Shown: piece by piece, positions 7,829 through 14,838 of the stretch
How the letters are laid out: every line of letters starts with the position of its first letter
Position numbering within the stretch: the stretch's first letter is position 1
Assembly: GCA_002320035.1 (NCBI GenBank)
Contig: DCJL01000017.1
Location: 117,828-133,589 of the forward strand
DNA: 15,762 bases
Source of the DNA: Clostridiales bacterium UBA1701
Lineage (GTDB): Bacteria; Bacillota; Clostridia; Oscillospirales; Oscillospiraceae
Reading direction: 5' to 3'
Notes under the pieces: model-generated
Database searches by the model: none
Told to the model about the DNA's origin: nothing
What the model saw: only the letters and a program-made list of their open reading frames with translations
Made by a program: the position numbers and the translations under genes

Positions 7829-8173
7829 GCCTCTTTCTCGTTTGGGAGCAAGGAAATTGACCACGCCAATCGGCAATAGTATAATGATTGAAACAAATCG
7901 GGATTTGAATTCCCCGAAATCATAGGCATCCGCCAGTGATTATAGGGCTTTAATGAAATCCTCTGAAACCGCCCCAACAAAGGATTTTCCGCAATCTGCT
8001 CACCGAATCCCTTTATTAAATGTTACACCGTTTCTACAACGCCCTCGCCGCGCATAAGGGCAAAAACAAGGGCAAGAAAATCCCATAACAGGATATAACA
8101 AGGTGTGGCAATCGGGAGCCTGTGACATATGTGCGAATACATCAACGACGCAATTATACAGGAGGATTTCTCA
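7829..8173. other. Left arm of the element, no intact gene
   Basis: About 345 bp lie between the attL-like end and tnpV. I see only fragments here. One is a 22-codon basic peptide at 8020-8088 (HRFYNALAAHKGKNKGKKIP) that reads like the C-terminal tail of a lost protein. Another is a minus-strand open stretch around 7860-7980 with no recognisable family. Both may be scars of deleted transfer or recombination genes. Confidence 0.4.
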
Positions 8174-8551
8174 ATGGAAAAGTATATTTTTGATGAAGGC
8201 AACGGTTTGTGGTACGAACTGCAGGGCGATTATTACATCCCCTGCCTGACAGTACTGGATCAAGATGAAAGTCCCATCGGCATTTGGGGACAGCGGCACC
8301 TGCGGTACATCAAGACGGAGCGAAAAGCCCTGTACACGGAGCTTTTGACCTGCGGCAGACTGAATACCTATCTGGTCGACATAAACGAACAGGCGACGGA
8401 GCAAATGCTCCTGCTGACAAAGCAAATGGCAGAGTGTGAGGGCGTGACAGAACAGCTCAAAGCACAGGAACAAATGCTGTGGGTGCAACGTATGAACAGC
8501 ATCCGGGACAGGGCAATAGAGATCGTAAATCACGAGTTGATCTACGCATAA
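8174..8551 (+). CDS. tnpV: Transposon-encoded protein TnpV
   Basis: This 125-residue protein closely fits the TnpV family first named in Tn4451. The conserved N-terminal block FDEGNGLWYELQGDYYIPCL and then GIWGQRHLRYIK, a helical middle (LLTCGRLNTYLVDINEQATE) and a charged C terminus ending NHELIYA are all present. The start at 8174 is set by the AGGAGG at 8160-8165; an in-frame ATG 15 codons upstream lacks such a site. TnpV is a marker of mobile elements, and its biochemical role is not established. In this window it stands without tnpX, the recombinase gene, which supports loss of the mobilisation module. The frame appears intact and full length. Confidence 0.85.
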   Translation: MEKYIFDEGNGLWYELQGDYYIPCLTVLDQDESPIGIWGQRHLRYIKTERKALYTELLTCGRLNTYLVDINEQATEQMLLLTKQMAECEGVTEQLKAQEQMLWVQRMNSIRDRAIEIVNHELIYA

Positions 8552-8561
8552 GGTATCGGGC

Positions 8562-8581
8562 GGCGGGGAGCAATCCCCGCC
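8562..8581 (+). terminator. Possible terminator after tnpV
   Basis: A perfect 8-bp GC-rich stem (8562-8569/8574-8581, 4-nt loop GCAA) lies 11 bp after the tnpV stop. A T-containing stretch ACTCTTATATCTTTT follows. The T tract is imperfect. Confidence 0.5.
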
Positions 8582-8710
8582 ACTCTTATATCTTTTGACA
8601 AATAATTGTACGGCTTAATCAGAAGTTGATATAGGTAGGAGTATATTCTCCGCCCAAATTCGCAATCAGCTTTGTTTTGGAGTGTGGCCGGGAATAAAAT
8701 GTGTTGCTTT

Positions 8711-8752
8711 GTTGTTTGAACAACATACAATCCTTCTAAGTATGTCTATAAT
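8711..8752 (+). promoter_or_regulatory. Crp/Fnr-type operator and promoter of the DUF438 gene
   Basis: The palindrome GTTGTT-TG-AACAAC (8711-8724) is followed by TATAAT (8747-8752), with 22 bp between them. A start near 8759 puts the palindrome centre at about -41.5, the class II activator position. The expected -35 position reads CATACA, a poor match, so the promoter should depend on an activator. The same layout recurs at 11041-11082. Confidence 0.75.
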
Positions 8753-8785
8753 GAATACAGAAAAACACAAAGGAGGTCTAACACT

Positions 8786-10303
8786 ATGGCAAAAAAACTT
8801 GATTTGAATAAAACCGTCTATGAATTGACACAGGAATACCCGGAGCTGATCGAGATCATGGCAGGGCTCGGGTTTACCGAGATCACCAAAAAGCCCATGC
8901 TGTACTCCGTCGGCAAGATCATGACGATTCCCAAAGGCGCGAAGATGAAGAATATCTCTATGATGGATGTCGTAATCACCTTGATGGGCAAAGGCTTTGA
9001 GCTTGTCGGTGAGATGCCGGATATAGCTTCTGCGCCACAGCCTGCGGCGGAGAAAACAAACAATCCTCCCGAAAGCCGCACCGAACAGCTCAAGGTCTAT
9101 CTGAAAAGGCTTGGCGAAGGTGAAGACCTGGAGAATGTCCGGACGGACTTCGTCCGTGAGTTTGGTGATGTAGAGGCATCCGAAATCATGCAGGCGGAGC
9201 AGGAACTCATGAAAGAGGGAACACCGCTGTCTGAAGTGCAGAAGCTCTGTGACGTCCACTCCGCTCTGTTCCACGGCGCTACCACCGAGGAAAAAATCGC
9301 CAATGCGGAAAAGGAAGTAGAGGCTTCCCTCCTGCGGAAAAAGGCGCAGGAGGAGCTGGCGAAAAGGGACACCTTCCCCAAAAAGGACTACACGGATAAG
9401 AATGCACGAGCCGCCGAGATGGAGCGGGTCACCGGACATCCTCTGTACACGCTGACAAAAGAAAACGCGGCGCTTGCCGATCTGCTCGCAAAATTTAAGG
9501 AGGGCAGAGATGAAGCTCTTATCCCGACGATTCGTGAGCTTTCGATCCATTATGCCAAAAAGGGCGATCTGCTCTATCCCCTGCTGAAGGTGAGATACGG
9601 CGTCTCCGGTCCCTCCGATGTGATGTGGACGGTGGACGACGAGATTCGCGATGAGCTTGGGGCGCTTGCAAAAGAAAGCGATCACAGCGCAGAATGGAGC
9701 GCCAGGCTGGACGCCGTGCTGACCCGGGCCGAGGAAATGATCTACAAGGAGCAGAACATCCTGTTCCCAATCTGCGCGGTGAACTTCACAGAGGAGGAAT
9801 GGTACGGCATCTACCACGACGAGAAGGATTACGACCTGTGCTTCGGCGTGGAACAGGAACGCTGGGAGACTGCGGAGGGCAGGAAGATTTCCGCAGTCTT
9901 CGATGCGGTGGGCGAGATCGTAATGCCCGGCGGTCACATGACCGTGGAACAGCTGACCGCGCTTTTGAATACGATCCCGATGGAAATTACCTTTGTGGAT
10001 GCGGATAACATCAACCGCTTCTTCAATGAAGGGCCGAAGGTCTTCAAGCGCCCCGGCATGGCCATTGACCGGGAAGTGTTCTCCTGCCATCCGCCGAAGA
10101 TCGAGCCGATGGTGCGCCAGATCATCGATGATTTCAGGAACAATCGCCGTGACGAGGTGCCTGTCTGGATGGAGAAGGGCGGCAGCACGATGCTGGTGAA
10201 ATACATGGCGGTACGTGACAAGTCCGGAGCGTATCTTGGTACGGTGGAGCTTGTGCAGAATATGGAATTTGCAAAAACATTTTTTCTTGGCGAAAACAAG
10301 TAG
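8786..10303 (+). CDS. DUF1858/DUF438/hemerythrin-like/PAS protein
   Basis: This 505-residue soluble protein is built from four parts. They are a DUF1858-like N terminus (about 1-70), a DUF438 helical domain (about 95-165), a hemerythrin-like helical domain (about 210-345), and a C-terminal PAS domain (about 370-495). The hemerythrin-like region shows RVTGHPLYTLTKENAAL, ELSIHYAKKGDLLYPLL, MWTVDDEIRDEL and EQNILFPICAVNF. The PAS part carries CHPPKIEPMVRQIIDDFR and GAYLGTVELVQNMEFAKTF. Some hemerythrin ligand positions look altered (GDLLYP instead of an E-rich motif), so metal binding is uncertain. AAAGGAGG lies upstream of the ATG. It shares an operator with the hcp operon. A sensing or diiron role in nitric oxide or oxygen stress is inference; no effector domain is present. 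Confidence 0.85.
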   Translation: MAKKLDLNKTVYELTQEYPELIEIMAGLGFTEITKKPMLYSVGKIMTIPKGAKMKNISMMDVVITLMGKGFELVGEMPDIASAPQPAAEKTNNPPESRTEQLKVYLKRLGEGEDLENVRTDFVREFGDVEASEIMQAEQELMKEGTPLSEVQKLCDVHSALFHGATTEEKIANAEKEVEASLLRKKAQEELAKRDTFPKKDYTDKNARAAEMERVTGHPLYTLTKENAALADLLAKFKEGRDEALIPTIRELSIHYAKKGDLLYPLLKVRYGVSGPSDVMWTVDDEIRDELGALAKESDHSAEWSARLDAVLTRAEEMIYKEQNILFPICAVNFTEEEWYGIYHDEKDYDLCFGVEQERWETAEGRKISAVFDAVGEIVMPGGHMTVEQLTALLNTIPMEITFVDADNINRFFNEGPKVFKRPGMAIDREVFSCHPPKIEPMVRQIIDDFRNNRRDEVPVWMEKGGSTMLVKYMAVRDKSGAYLGTVELVQNMEFAKTFFLGENK

Positions 10304-10316
10304 TGCCGGGTAAAAC

Positions 10317-10352
10317 AAAAGTCTTCCCGTCTAAGTCGGCGAGAAGACTTTT
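10317..10352. terminator. Bidirectional terminator between convergent genes
   Basis: AAAAGTCTTC (10317-10326) pairs with GAAGACTTTT (10343-10352). The inner CCG/CGG can extend the stem around a 7-nt loop. A-rich and T-rich flanks serve both strands. It lies between the stop of the DUF438 gene and the stop of the Crp/Fnr gene. Confidence 0.85.
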
Positions 10353-10362
10353 TGCTTAATAA

Positions 10363-11025
10363 TCATGTTGATCCATTTAGCGTGAACTCGTTCTTGTGGT
10401 AAGTAATCAATCCGTCCTTCTGCATCTTGGACAGTTCATTGGACATGGCGCTGCGGTCTACGGCAAGATAGTCGGCAAGCTGCTGGCGGTCGAAGGGAAT
10501 GGTAAAGCGCGAGCTTCCGTGTTCTAGCGCCTGCTCCGAAAGATAAGAAAGCAGGCGTTCCCGGAGAGATTTTGACGCGGTATGCATCATACGCGAAGAG
10601 AGATTCAGGTTCTTCTGTGCGGAAATCCGAAGCATATTCTGAATGATGCGGGTATGGAACGCGCATCCCCTCTGGCAAGTGGTGAGCATATTGCGCATAT
10701 TCAGGAAGAGCACTTCGGTCTCCTCGCAGGCAACAACGTCGCAAAGCAGCTCCTTGCCGGGAATTGCCGCATAGTTTTCTGCAAAAACCTGTCCTTTTCC
10801 CACATGACCGAAAATATGGCTGTTTCCCCAGTAAAAATTGACGACGATATTCACACTGCCGGATTCCACAAGCCCGATTTCGCTGACAGAGGACCCCGCC
10901 CGGATAATAATCTCATCCTTTTTGTATTTGCGCTCTTTCGCACCCAGGCAGCTAAGCAGCTCCGAGATTTCGCTCTCGCTGATTCCATGAAACAGCGGCG
11001 TGTTGGAAATAAAAAAAGTATTCAT
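10363..11025 (-). CDS. Crp/Fnr-family transcriptional regulator (HcpR-like role)
   Basis: This 220-residue DNA-binding protein has an N-terminal cyclic-nucleotide-type beta-barrel (about 10-120; GSSVSEIGLVESGSVNIVV, GKGQVFAENYAAI). A long dimer helix follows (about 120-150), then a C-terminal winged HTH: TIPFDRQQLADYLAVDRSAM followed by SNELSKMQKDGLI. The start at 11025 is preferred over the ATG at 11034 because GGAAGG lies 9 nt from it but abuts the other. Several cysteines are scattered (SCL, LLCDVVACEE, TTCQRGC), but there is no N-terminal Fnr-type cluster motif. It sits between two promoters that carry the same GTTGTT-NN-AACAAC palindrome and is divergent from the hcp operon. It is therefore the likely regulator of both. 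Sensing of nitric oxide or redox is inference from HcpR-type Crp/Fnr proteins known next to hcp. Confidence 0.9.
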   Translation of the reverse strand: MNTFFISNTPLFHGISESEISELLSCLGAKERKYKKDEIIIRAGSSVSEIGLVESGSVNIVVNFYWGNSHIFGHVGKGQVFAENYAAIPGKELLCDVVACEETEVLFLNMRNMLTTCQRGCAFHTRIIQNMLRISAQKNLNLSSRMMHTASKSLRERLLSYLSEQALEHGSSRFTIPFDRQQLADYLAVDRSAMSNELSKMQKDGLITYHKNEFTLNGST

Positions 11026-11040
11026 GAAAATCATCCTTCC

Positions 11041-11082
11041 GTTGTTGCAACAACATACGCGTTGTTTCGATTATAGTATAAT
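11041..11082 (+). promoter_or_regulatory. Crp/Fnr operator and promoter of the hcp operon
   Basis: GTTGTT-GC-AACAAC (11041-11054) precedes TATAAT (11077-11082) with the same 22-bp gap as at 8711-8752. The palindrome centre is about 41.5 bp upstream of the predicted start near 11089. The -35 position reads CATACG, a poor match, so activator-dependent transcription is likely. The bases ACATAC just after the start of the right arm are also shared by both sites. Confidence 0.78.
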
Positions 11083-11098
11083 CAGAGCAGAAAATCAA
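11070..11098 (-). promoter_or_regulatory. Promoter of the Crp/Fnr gene
   Basis: On the minus strand, TTGATT (11093-11098) and TATAAT (11070-11075) are 17 bp apart, a good factor-independent promoter. It is interleaved with the hcp promoter: GATTATAGTATAATC supplies a TATAAT on each strand. The operator 11041-11054 lies just downstream of the predicted start (about +9 to +22), so bound regulator should block its own gene. Confidence 0.65.
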
Positions 11099-11117
11099 GA
11101 ACAGGGAGGAAAAACTT

Positions 11118-11333
11118 ATGGGAACCACAGTTGTAAACAGGAAAACCTTGATCGGTGAAATCGTAAACCAGTACCCGGAAACGGCGGAGGTGCTGCTCGG
11201 AATCGGTATGCACTGCCTCGGCTGTCCAGCTTCCCAGGCGGAGAGTCTTGAGGATGCCTGCGCCGTTCATGGCGTTGATCCTGAAAGCGTCATAAAGGCC
11301 ATCAACGATAAAATCGCCGATAGCGGAAAGTGA
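11118..11333 (+). CDS. Hybrid-cluster-associated redox disulfide protein (DUF1858)
   Basis: This 71-residue helical protein of the DUF1858 family is the type recurrently found beside hybrid cluster protein genes. It has the opening block LIGEIVNQYPETAEVLLGIG, then the redox motif C33-L-G-C36 in GMHCLGCPASQAESLEDAC and a closing helix ESVIKAINDKI. The CxxC pair suggests thiol/disulfide exchange or metal binding, perhaps in maintenance or reduction of Hcp; the exact role is unknown. AGGGAGG lies upstream. It is the first gene of the hcp operon, and its stop is 4 bp before the next ATG. The N-terminal region of the DUF438 protein is a related domain lacking the CxxC. Confidence 0.9.
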   Translation: MGTTVVNRKTLIGEIVNQYPETAEVLLGIGMHCLGCPASQAESLEDACAVHGVDPESVIKAINDKIADSGK

Positions 11334-11337
11334 TTGT

Positions 11338-11994
11338 ATGAAAGAAAAAGTCGGAGAAGTATTCTCCATTGCGAGGGATAACCCAGCGATTTCTGGCTGC
11401 ACGATCTCCAAAGCCGTTCATGGTGGAGCAAACGACATCATCTACTTTTCCTTGGCCAGGAACACGGATATAAGTGCGGAAATTTATCCGTACCACAAGC
11501 TGCTCATCTTGGCGGAGGGTGGCATAGAGGTCTACGGATCAGACGGCTTCAGCAGACCCCTTCATACCGGTGACAGCATGGTAACCCTACGGGATACACC
11601 GATGGGAATACGAACAGCGGAAGGTGCTGTCTATACAGAAATCTCGATTAGGAGGAGCGATATCATGAACGAGGCAATCAAGGCAGGCGAAGTGTTCAGA
11701 CTGGCAGAACTTGTCCCCTATCAGGACGGCAAGATCGTCAACATGGATGTGGTTCATAACGACCAGATGAAGTTTGTCGTCATGGCTTTCGACGAAGGCA
11801 CCGGCCTTTCCGAACACGCCGCCCCGGGCGAGGCGCTGATTTTCGCTTTGGATGGCGAGGGCGTGATTGGCTACGAAGGAAAAGACCATCCCATCAAAGC
11901 CGGTGAGAATTTTCATTTTGCCAAAGCAGGAATTCATAGTGTCCAGGCAGTCAAACGGTTTAAGATGGCGCTGCTGTTGACACTGGAATCATAA
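11338..11994 (+). CDS. Double-cupin protein
   Basis: This 218-residue cytosolic protein contains two cupin folds. Cupin 1 covers about 10-110 (YHKLLILAEGGIEVYG, RPLHTGDSMVTLRDTPMGI). Cupin 2 covers about 115-217, with GTGLSEHAAPGEALIFALDG, the typical start of cupin motif 1, then VIGYEGKDHPIKAGENFHF and AGIHSVQA. His and Glu positions of motif 1 in cupin 2 (EHAAPGEAL) and the His of motif 2 (GIHSV) could hold a metal. Cupin 1 keeps fewer ligands. It is tightly packed between the DUF1858 gene and the ferredoxin gene, so it is part of the hcp operon. Cupins of this sort accompany hcp in anaerobes, but the reaction or ligand is not known to me. The frame is intact. Confidence 0.82.
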   Translation: MKEKVGEVFSIARDNPAISGCTISKAVHGGANDIIYFSLARNTDISAEIYPYHKLLILAEGGIEVYGSDGFSRPLHTGDSMVTLRDTPMGIRTAEGAVYTEISIRRSDIMNEAIKAGEVFRLAELVPYQDGKIVNMDVVHNDQMKFVVMAFDEGTGLSEHAAPGEALIFALDGEGVIGYEGKDHPIKAGENFHFAKAGIHSVQAVKRFKMALLLTLES

Positions 11995-12020
11995 AAAACG
12001 AGGAAAGCGAGGATCAGACA

Positions 12021-12206
12021 ATGAAGTATGTTGTAAATGACGGATGCATCGGCTGCGGCCTGTGCGCTGGTACTTGCCCGGAGGTGTTCTCCATGGGCGA
12101 CGAAGGCGTTGCCGTCGCCACCCAGACTGAAGTCCCGGAAGAAGCGCTTAAGTGCGCGGTGGAAGCCAAGGATGGTTGCCCCGTGGGTGCCATCGAAGAA
12201 GTATAA
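12021..12206 (+). CDS. Small ferredoxin, single [4Fe-4S] type
   Basis: This 61-residue electron carrier has the cluster motif CIGCGLCAGTCP (Cys 9, 12, 15, 19) near the N terminus. A lone C-terminal Cys-Pro pair follows (C53-P54 in DGCPVGAIEEV), with an extra Cys at 45. This spacing fits mono-cluster ferredoxins, where three Cys of the first motif plus the last Cys hold the cluster and the remaining two may form a disulfide. The motif AEVFSMGDEG-like segment after the cluster (PEVFSMGDEGVA) is typical. It lies 13 bp upstream of hcp, and a GAGGAT ribosome site precedes its ATG. The likely role is electron delivery to Hcp, inferred from operon position. Confidence 0.92.
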   Translation: MKYVVNDGCIGCGLCAGTCPEVFSMGDEGVAVATQTEVPEEALKCAVEAKDGCPVGAIEEV

Positions 12207-12219
12207 GGAGGTATGAAAA

Positions 12220-13812
12220 ATGGATACGCAAATGTTTTGTTTTCAGTGTGAGCAGACCGCAGGCAGTAAGGGCTGCATGGGAAAGGCCGGCGTCTGCGGA
12301 AAGACATCGGATGTCGCTAGATTGCAGGATCAACTGACCGGCGCACTGGTCGGTCTTGCCCGTGCGGCGGACGGCGCCGCGCAGCCGATTGAAAATGTCT
12401 GCAAGTTGATGATCAAGGGGCTGTTCACAACCATCACCAACGTAAACTTCAACGAAGTCACCATTCAAGCCTTGATTGACGAGGTCCATGCAGAAAAAGA
12501 AAGGCTTGCTCCCAACTGTCCTTCCTGCGGCTCATGCGGCAAGAACGATGATTACGACATGGCAAAGGTCTGGGACGCCGACGAGGATATTCGCAGTCTG
12601 AAATCCATGATCCTTTTCGGTATTCGCGGCATGGCGGCCTACGCTTATCATGCCGGAGTGCTCGGTTATTCCGACAAAAGAGTGAACGAGTTCTTTGTGA
12701 AGGCGCTCTTTGCCATCGGCGAGGACTGGGGTATGGATCAGCTTCTGCCCATCGTTCTCGAAGTCGGAGAAGTGAATTTCGCCTGCATGGAGATGCTCGA
12801 CAAGGCAAATACCGAGACCTACGGCAAGCCTGTCCCGGCCACCGTTCCGCTGATGGTGGAGAAGGGGCCGTTTATCGTAATCACCGGCCACGATCTGTAC
12901 GATCTGAAGCGGCTCCTGGAGCAGACTAAGGACAAGGGCATCAACATCTACACCCACGGCGAGATGCTGCCTGCCCACGGTTACCCTGAGCTGAAGAAAT
13001 ATCCGCACCTCAAGGGCAACTTCGGCACGGCGTGGCAGAATCAGCAGAAGGAATTTGCAAATCTCCCCGCGCCGATCCTCTTCACCACCAACTGCCTGAT
13101 GCCGCCCAAGGACAGCTATAAAGACCGGGTCTTCACCACCGAGGTGGTCTCCTATCCGGAAATCGTACATATCGGCGAGGACAAGGACTTTACCCCAGTC
13201 ATTGAGAAGGCGCTGGAGCTGGGCGGCTTTGCCGAGGATACGCAGTTCACTGGCATTAACGGCGGAACCACCGTCACCACCGGCTTCAGCCACAGCACGA
13301 TTCTCGGCGTTGCGGACAAGGTCATTGACGCCGTAAAGAGCGGCGCCATCCGGCACTTCTTCTTGGTGGGCGGCTGCGACGGCGCAAAGCCCGGCCGCAA
13401 CTACTACACCGAGCTTGTGAAGCAGGCGCCTGCCGATACCGTCATCCTGACCCTTGCCTGCGGCAAGTTCCGCTTCAACGATCTGGACATCGGCACCATC
13501 GGCGGTTTGCCTCGTATCATGGATATGGGTCAGTGCAACGACGCCTTCGGCGCGGTCAAGGTGGCCGTGGCGCTTGCTGAAGCCTTTGGCTGCGGCGTGA
13601 ACGAGTTGCCCCTGTCCATCATTCTCTCCTGGTATGAGCAGAAAGCTGTCTGCGTCCTGCTGACGCTGCTGTATCTGGGCATCAAGAATATGCGGCTCGG
13701 GCCCACACTCCCCGCCTTTGTTTCACCGAATGTGCTGAATTATCTGGTGGAGCATTACAACATTGCCCCCACCACCACGCCGGAAGAGGATCTGAAGACG
13801 ATACTTGGATAA
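12220..13812 (+). CDS. hcp: Hybrid cluster protein (hydroxylamine/NO reductase)
   Basis: This 530-residue cytosolic Fe-S-O enzyme of the prismane family reduces hydroxylamine in vitro and nitric oxide in vivo in studied bacteria. The N-terminal cubane cluster ligands are Cys 7, 10, 19 and 26 (CFQCEQTAG, then KGCMGKAGVCGK). The hybrid-cluster region shows TGHDLYDLKRLLEQT, THGEMLPAHGYPELKKYPHL, FTTNCLMPPKDSYKDR, LVGGCDGAKPGRNYYTE and LACGKFRFN, followed by GGLPRIMDMGQCNDAFGA. All expected Cys, His and Glu landmarks seem present, and the length is that of the strict-anaerobe class. An AAGGAGG site precedes the ATG. It is the last and largest gene of the operon controlled by the Crp/Fnr operator. 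Confidence 0.97.
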   Translation: MDTQMFCFQCEQTAGSKGCMGKAGVCGKTSDVARLQDQLTGALVGLARAADGAAQPIENVCKLMIKGLFTTITNVNFNEVTIQALIDEVHAEKERLAPNCPSCGSCGKNDDYDMAKVWDADEDIRSLKSMILFGIRGMAAYAYHAGVLGYSDKRVNEFFVKALFAIGEDWGMDQLLPIVLEVGEVNFACMEMLDKANTETYGKPVPATVPLMVEKGPFIVITGHDLYDLKRLLEQTKDKGINIYTHGEMLPAHGYPELKKYPHLKGNFGTAWQNQQKEFANLPAPILFTTNCLMPPKDSYKDRVFTTEVVSYPEIVHIGEDKDFTPVIEKALELGGFAEDTQFTGINGGTTVTTGFSHSTILGVADKVIDAVKSGAIRHFFLVGGCDGAKPGRNYYTELVKQAPADTVILTLACGKFRFNDLDIGTIGGLPRIMDMGQCNDAFGAVKVAVALAEAFGCGVNELPLSIILSWYEQKAVCVLLTLLYLGIKNMRLGPTLPAFVSPNVLNYLVEHYNIAPTTTPEEDLKTILG

Positions 13813-13873
13813 GATTTTTCACAATCTTTTCTCTTGGAAAGACTATAAAATTTCCGGGAAACACACATTTTTT

Positions 13874-13939
13874 GCCCTGCAAGCCGCAAACTTGCAGGGC
13901 GTTTCTATGTACGCGCCGCAGGGCTTGCTCCTGCGGTGC
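13874..13939 (+). terminator. Two hairpins ending the hcp operon
   Basis: The first stem is a perfect 10 bp (13874-13883/13891-13900) with a weak T tail. The second is a 10-bp stem with one mismatch (13913-13922/13930-13939) followed by AGTTTTCGTTTT, a better rho-independent signal. Both lie within 130 bp of the hcp stop. Confidence 0.7.
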
Positions 13940-13949
13940 AGTTTTCGTT

Positions 13950-14180
13950 TTAGCGTTCAATGTCATAGCTGCGTTGTTTGGGATTTCGGCGGGGCTGGTT
14001 TTTTCGCTTCGTCTCCGCCTCAAGCTCCCGAAGCCGCTTTATGACGCTCTCTTTTTCGGGTGGTTTTTCCCTCTTGGGATTTTTCTTCTCTGCCGCCTGC
14101 CGCTCCCATGCGGCGAGGTCACGGTTGTACTGCTCCACAAGAGCGGTAGCCTTGTAGCGAAGCTTTTGGAAAAGAACGGA
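13950..14180 (-). pseudogene. C-terminal relic of a relaxase/mobilisation protein
   Basis: On the minus strand, an open frame of about 75 codons ends in a lysine/arginine/glutamate-rich tail. It contains YKATALVEQYNRDLAAWERQ, KREKPPEKESVIKRLRELEA and a final RSYDIER. This composition and the PPEKESV-type motif resemble the C termini of relaxases from clostridial mobilisable elements. The reading frame carries on only to about 14225, where it meets a stop. There is no nuclease domain in the window, and the N terminus has been replaced by GrpB-like sequence. It is therefore a 3' remnant of the transfer module. Identification rests on memory of the family's tails and is moderate. Confidence 0.5.
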
Positions 14181-14189
14181 TTGGTCAGA

Positions 14190-14474
14190 ATGTCCACCGA
14201 AACAGAACGAATCTCATTCAATATAGGGTATACCAAAGAAGGGTTTGCAGATAAGGTTTATCACATTCATCTAAGATACACCGGAGACAATGATGAATTG
14301 TTTTTTCGCGATTATCTTAATGAACATCCTGGAGTAGCCAAGGAATATGAAGCATTAAAGTTGAAACTGTGGAAAAAATACGAGCATAACAGAGATGGCT
14401 ATACAGATGCAAAAACGGATTTCATTCATAAATGGACATCCGAAGCACGCAAGCTATATGGCAATAGATTCTGA
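14190..14474 (+). pseudogene. GrpB-family (UPF0157) protein, C-terminal fragment
   Basis: The 94 codons from ATG 14190 encode ISFNIGYTKEGFADKVYHIH, LRYTGDNDELFFRDYLNEHP, KEYEALKLKLWKKYEHNRDG and KTDFIHKWTSEARKLYGNRF. This is the C-terminal half of the GrpB/UPF0157 nucleotidyltransferase-like family, which is normally about 170 residues. The N-terminal half, with the Gly-Ser nucleotide-binding motif, is absent. Homology may extend a little upstream (LLEKNGLVRMS, from about 14157), where the frame runs into antisense of the relaxase relic. No good ribosome site precedes 14190. It is best read as a truncated gene joined to the relaxase remnant by a deletion or insertion. Confidence 0.7.
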
Positions 14475-14499
14475 CAAATTCCAGCTTGGAGGGAAAAAC

Positions 14500-14706
14500 A
14501 TGAGCAAATACGATGCGTTGTGGAACTGGATAAAAGAAAATGGTACAGACAGTTTTAAACTGACCTATGTGGAGATCGAGCAAATCGCCGGTTTGCCGAT
14601 AGATCATTCCTTCCTGACATACAAAAAAGAACTGTTGGACTATGGGTATAAGGTCGGGAAAATATCTATGAAAGAGCAAACGGTAACTTTTGAAAAACAG
14701 AAGTAA
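14500..14706 (+). CDS. Small hypothetical protein (DUF7662-like)
   Basis: This intact 68-residue protein starts MSKYDALWNWIKENGTDSFK and continues LTYVEIEQIAGLPIDHSFLT, YKKELLDYGYKVGKISMKEQ. A GGAGGG site lies 7 nt before ATG 14500, which selects this start over an in-frame ATG 35 codons upstream inside the GrpB fragment. Similar short stand-alone proteins occur widely in Firmicutes, often on accessory DNA. I do not know a function. The alpha/beta composition suggests a small compact domain, perhaps nucleic-acid related. It is the last gene of the inserted element. Confidence 0.75.
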   Translation: MSKYDALWNWIKENGTDSFKLTYVEIEQIAGLPIDHSFLTYKKELLDYGYKVGKISMKEQTVTFEKQK

Positions 14707-14838
14707 ATATGCATGAAAATTCACATATTCTAAACGTATAAACTTTACACAAATTCCAATTTATCGAGAAGATTTTCTATTGTCCACAGTAATAACGGGC
14801 ATTGGATTTTGTCCCCCAAAATCCGAAACAGCGCGAAA

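Noticed and set aside
8129..8173. Longer start for tnpV
   Set aside because: The AGGAGG at 8160-8165 and the conserved family N terminus point to 8174.
8666..10318. Minus-strand open frame of 550 codons
   Set aside because: It is antisense to the DUF438/PAS gene, has no recognisable domain, is His/Cys/Phe-rich in a shadow-like way, and has no ribosome site.
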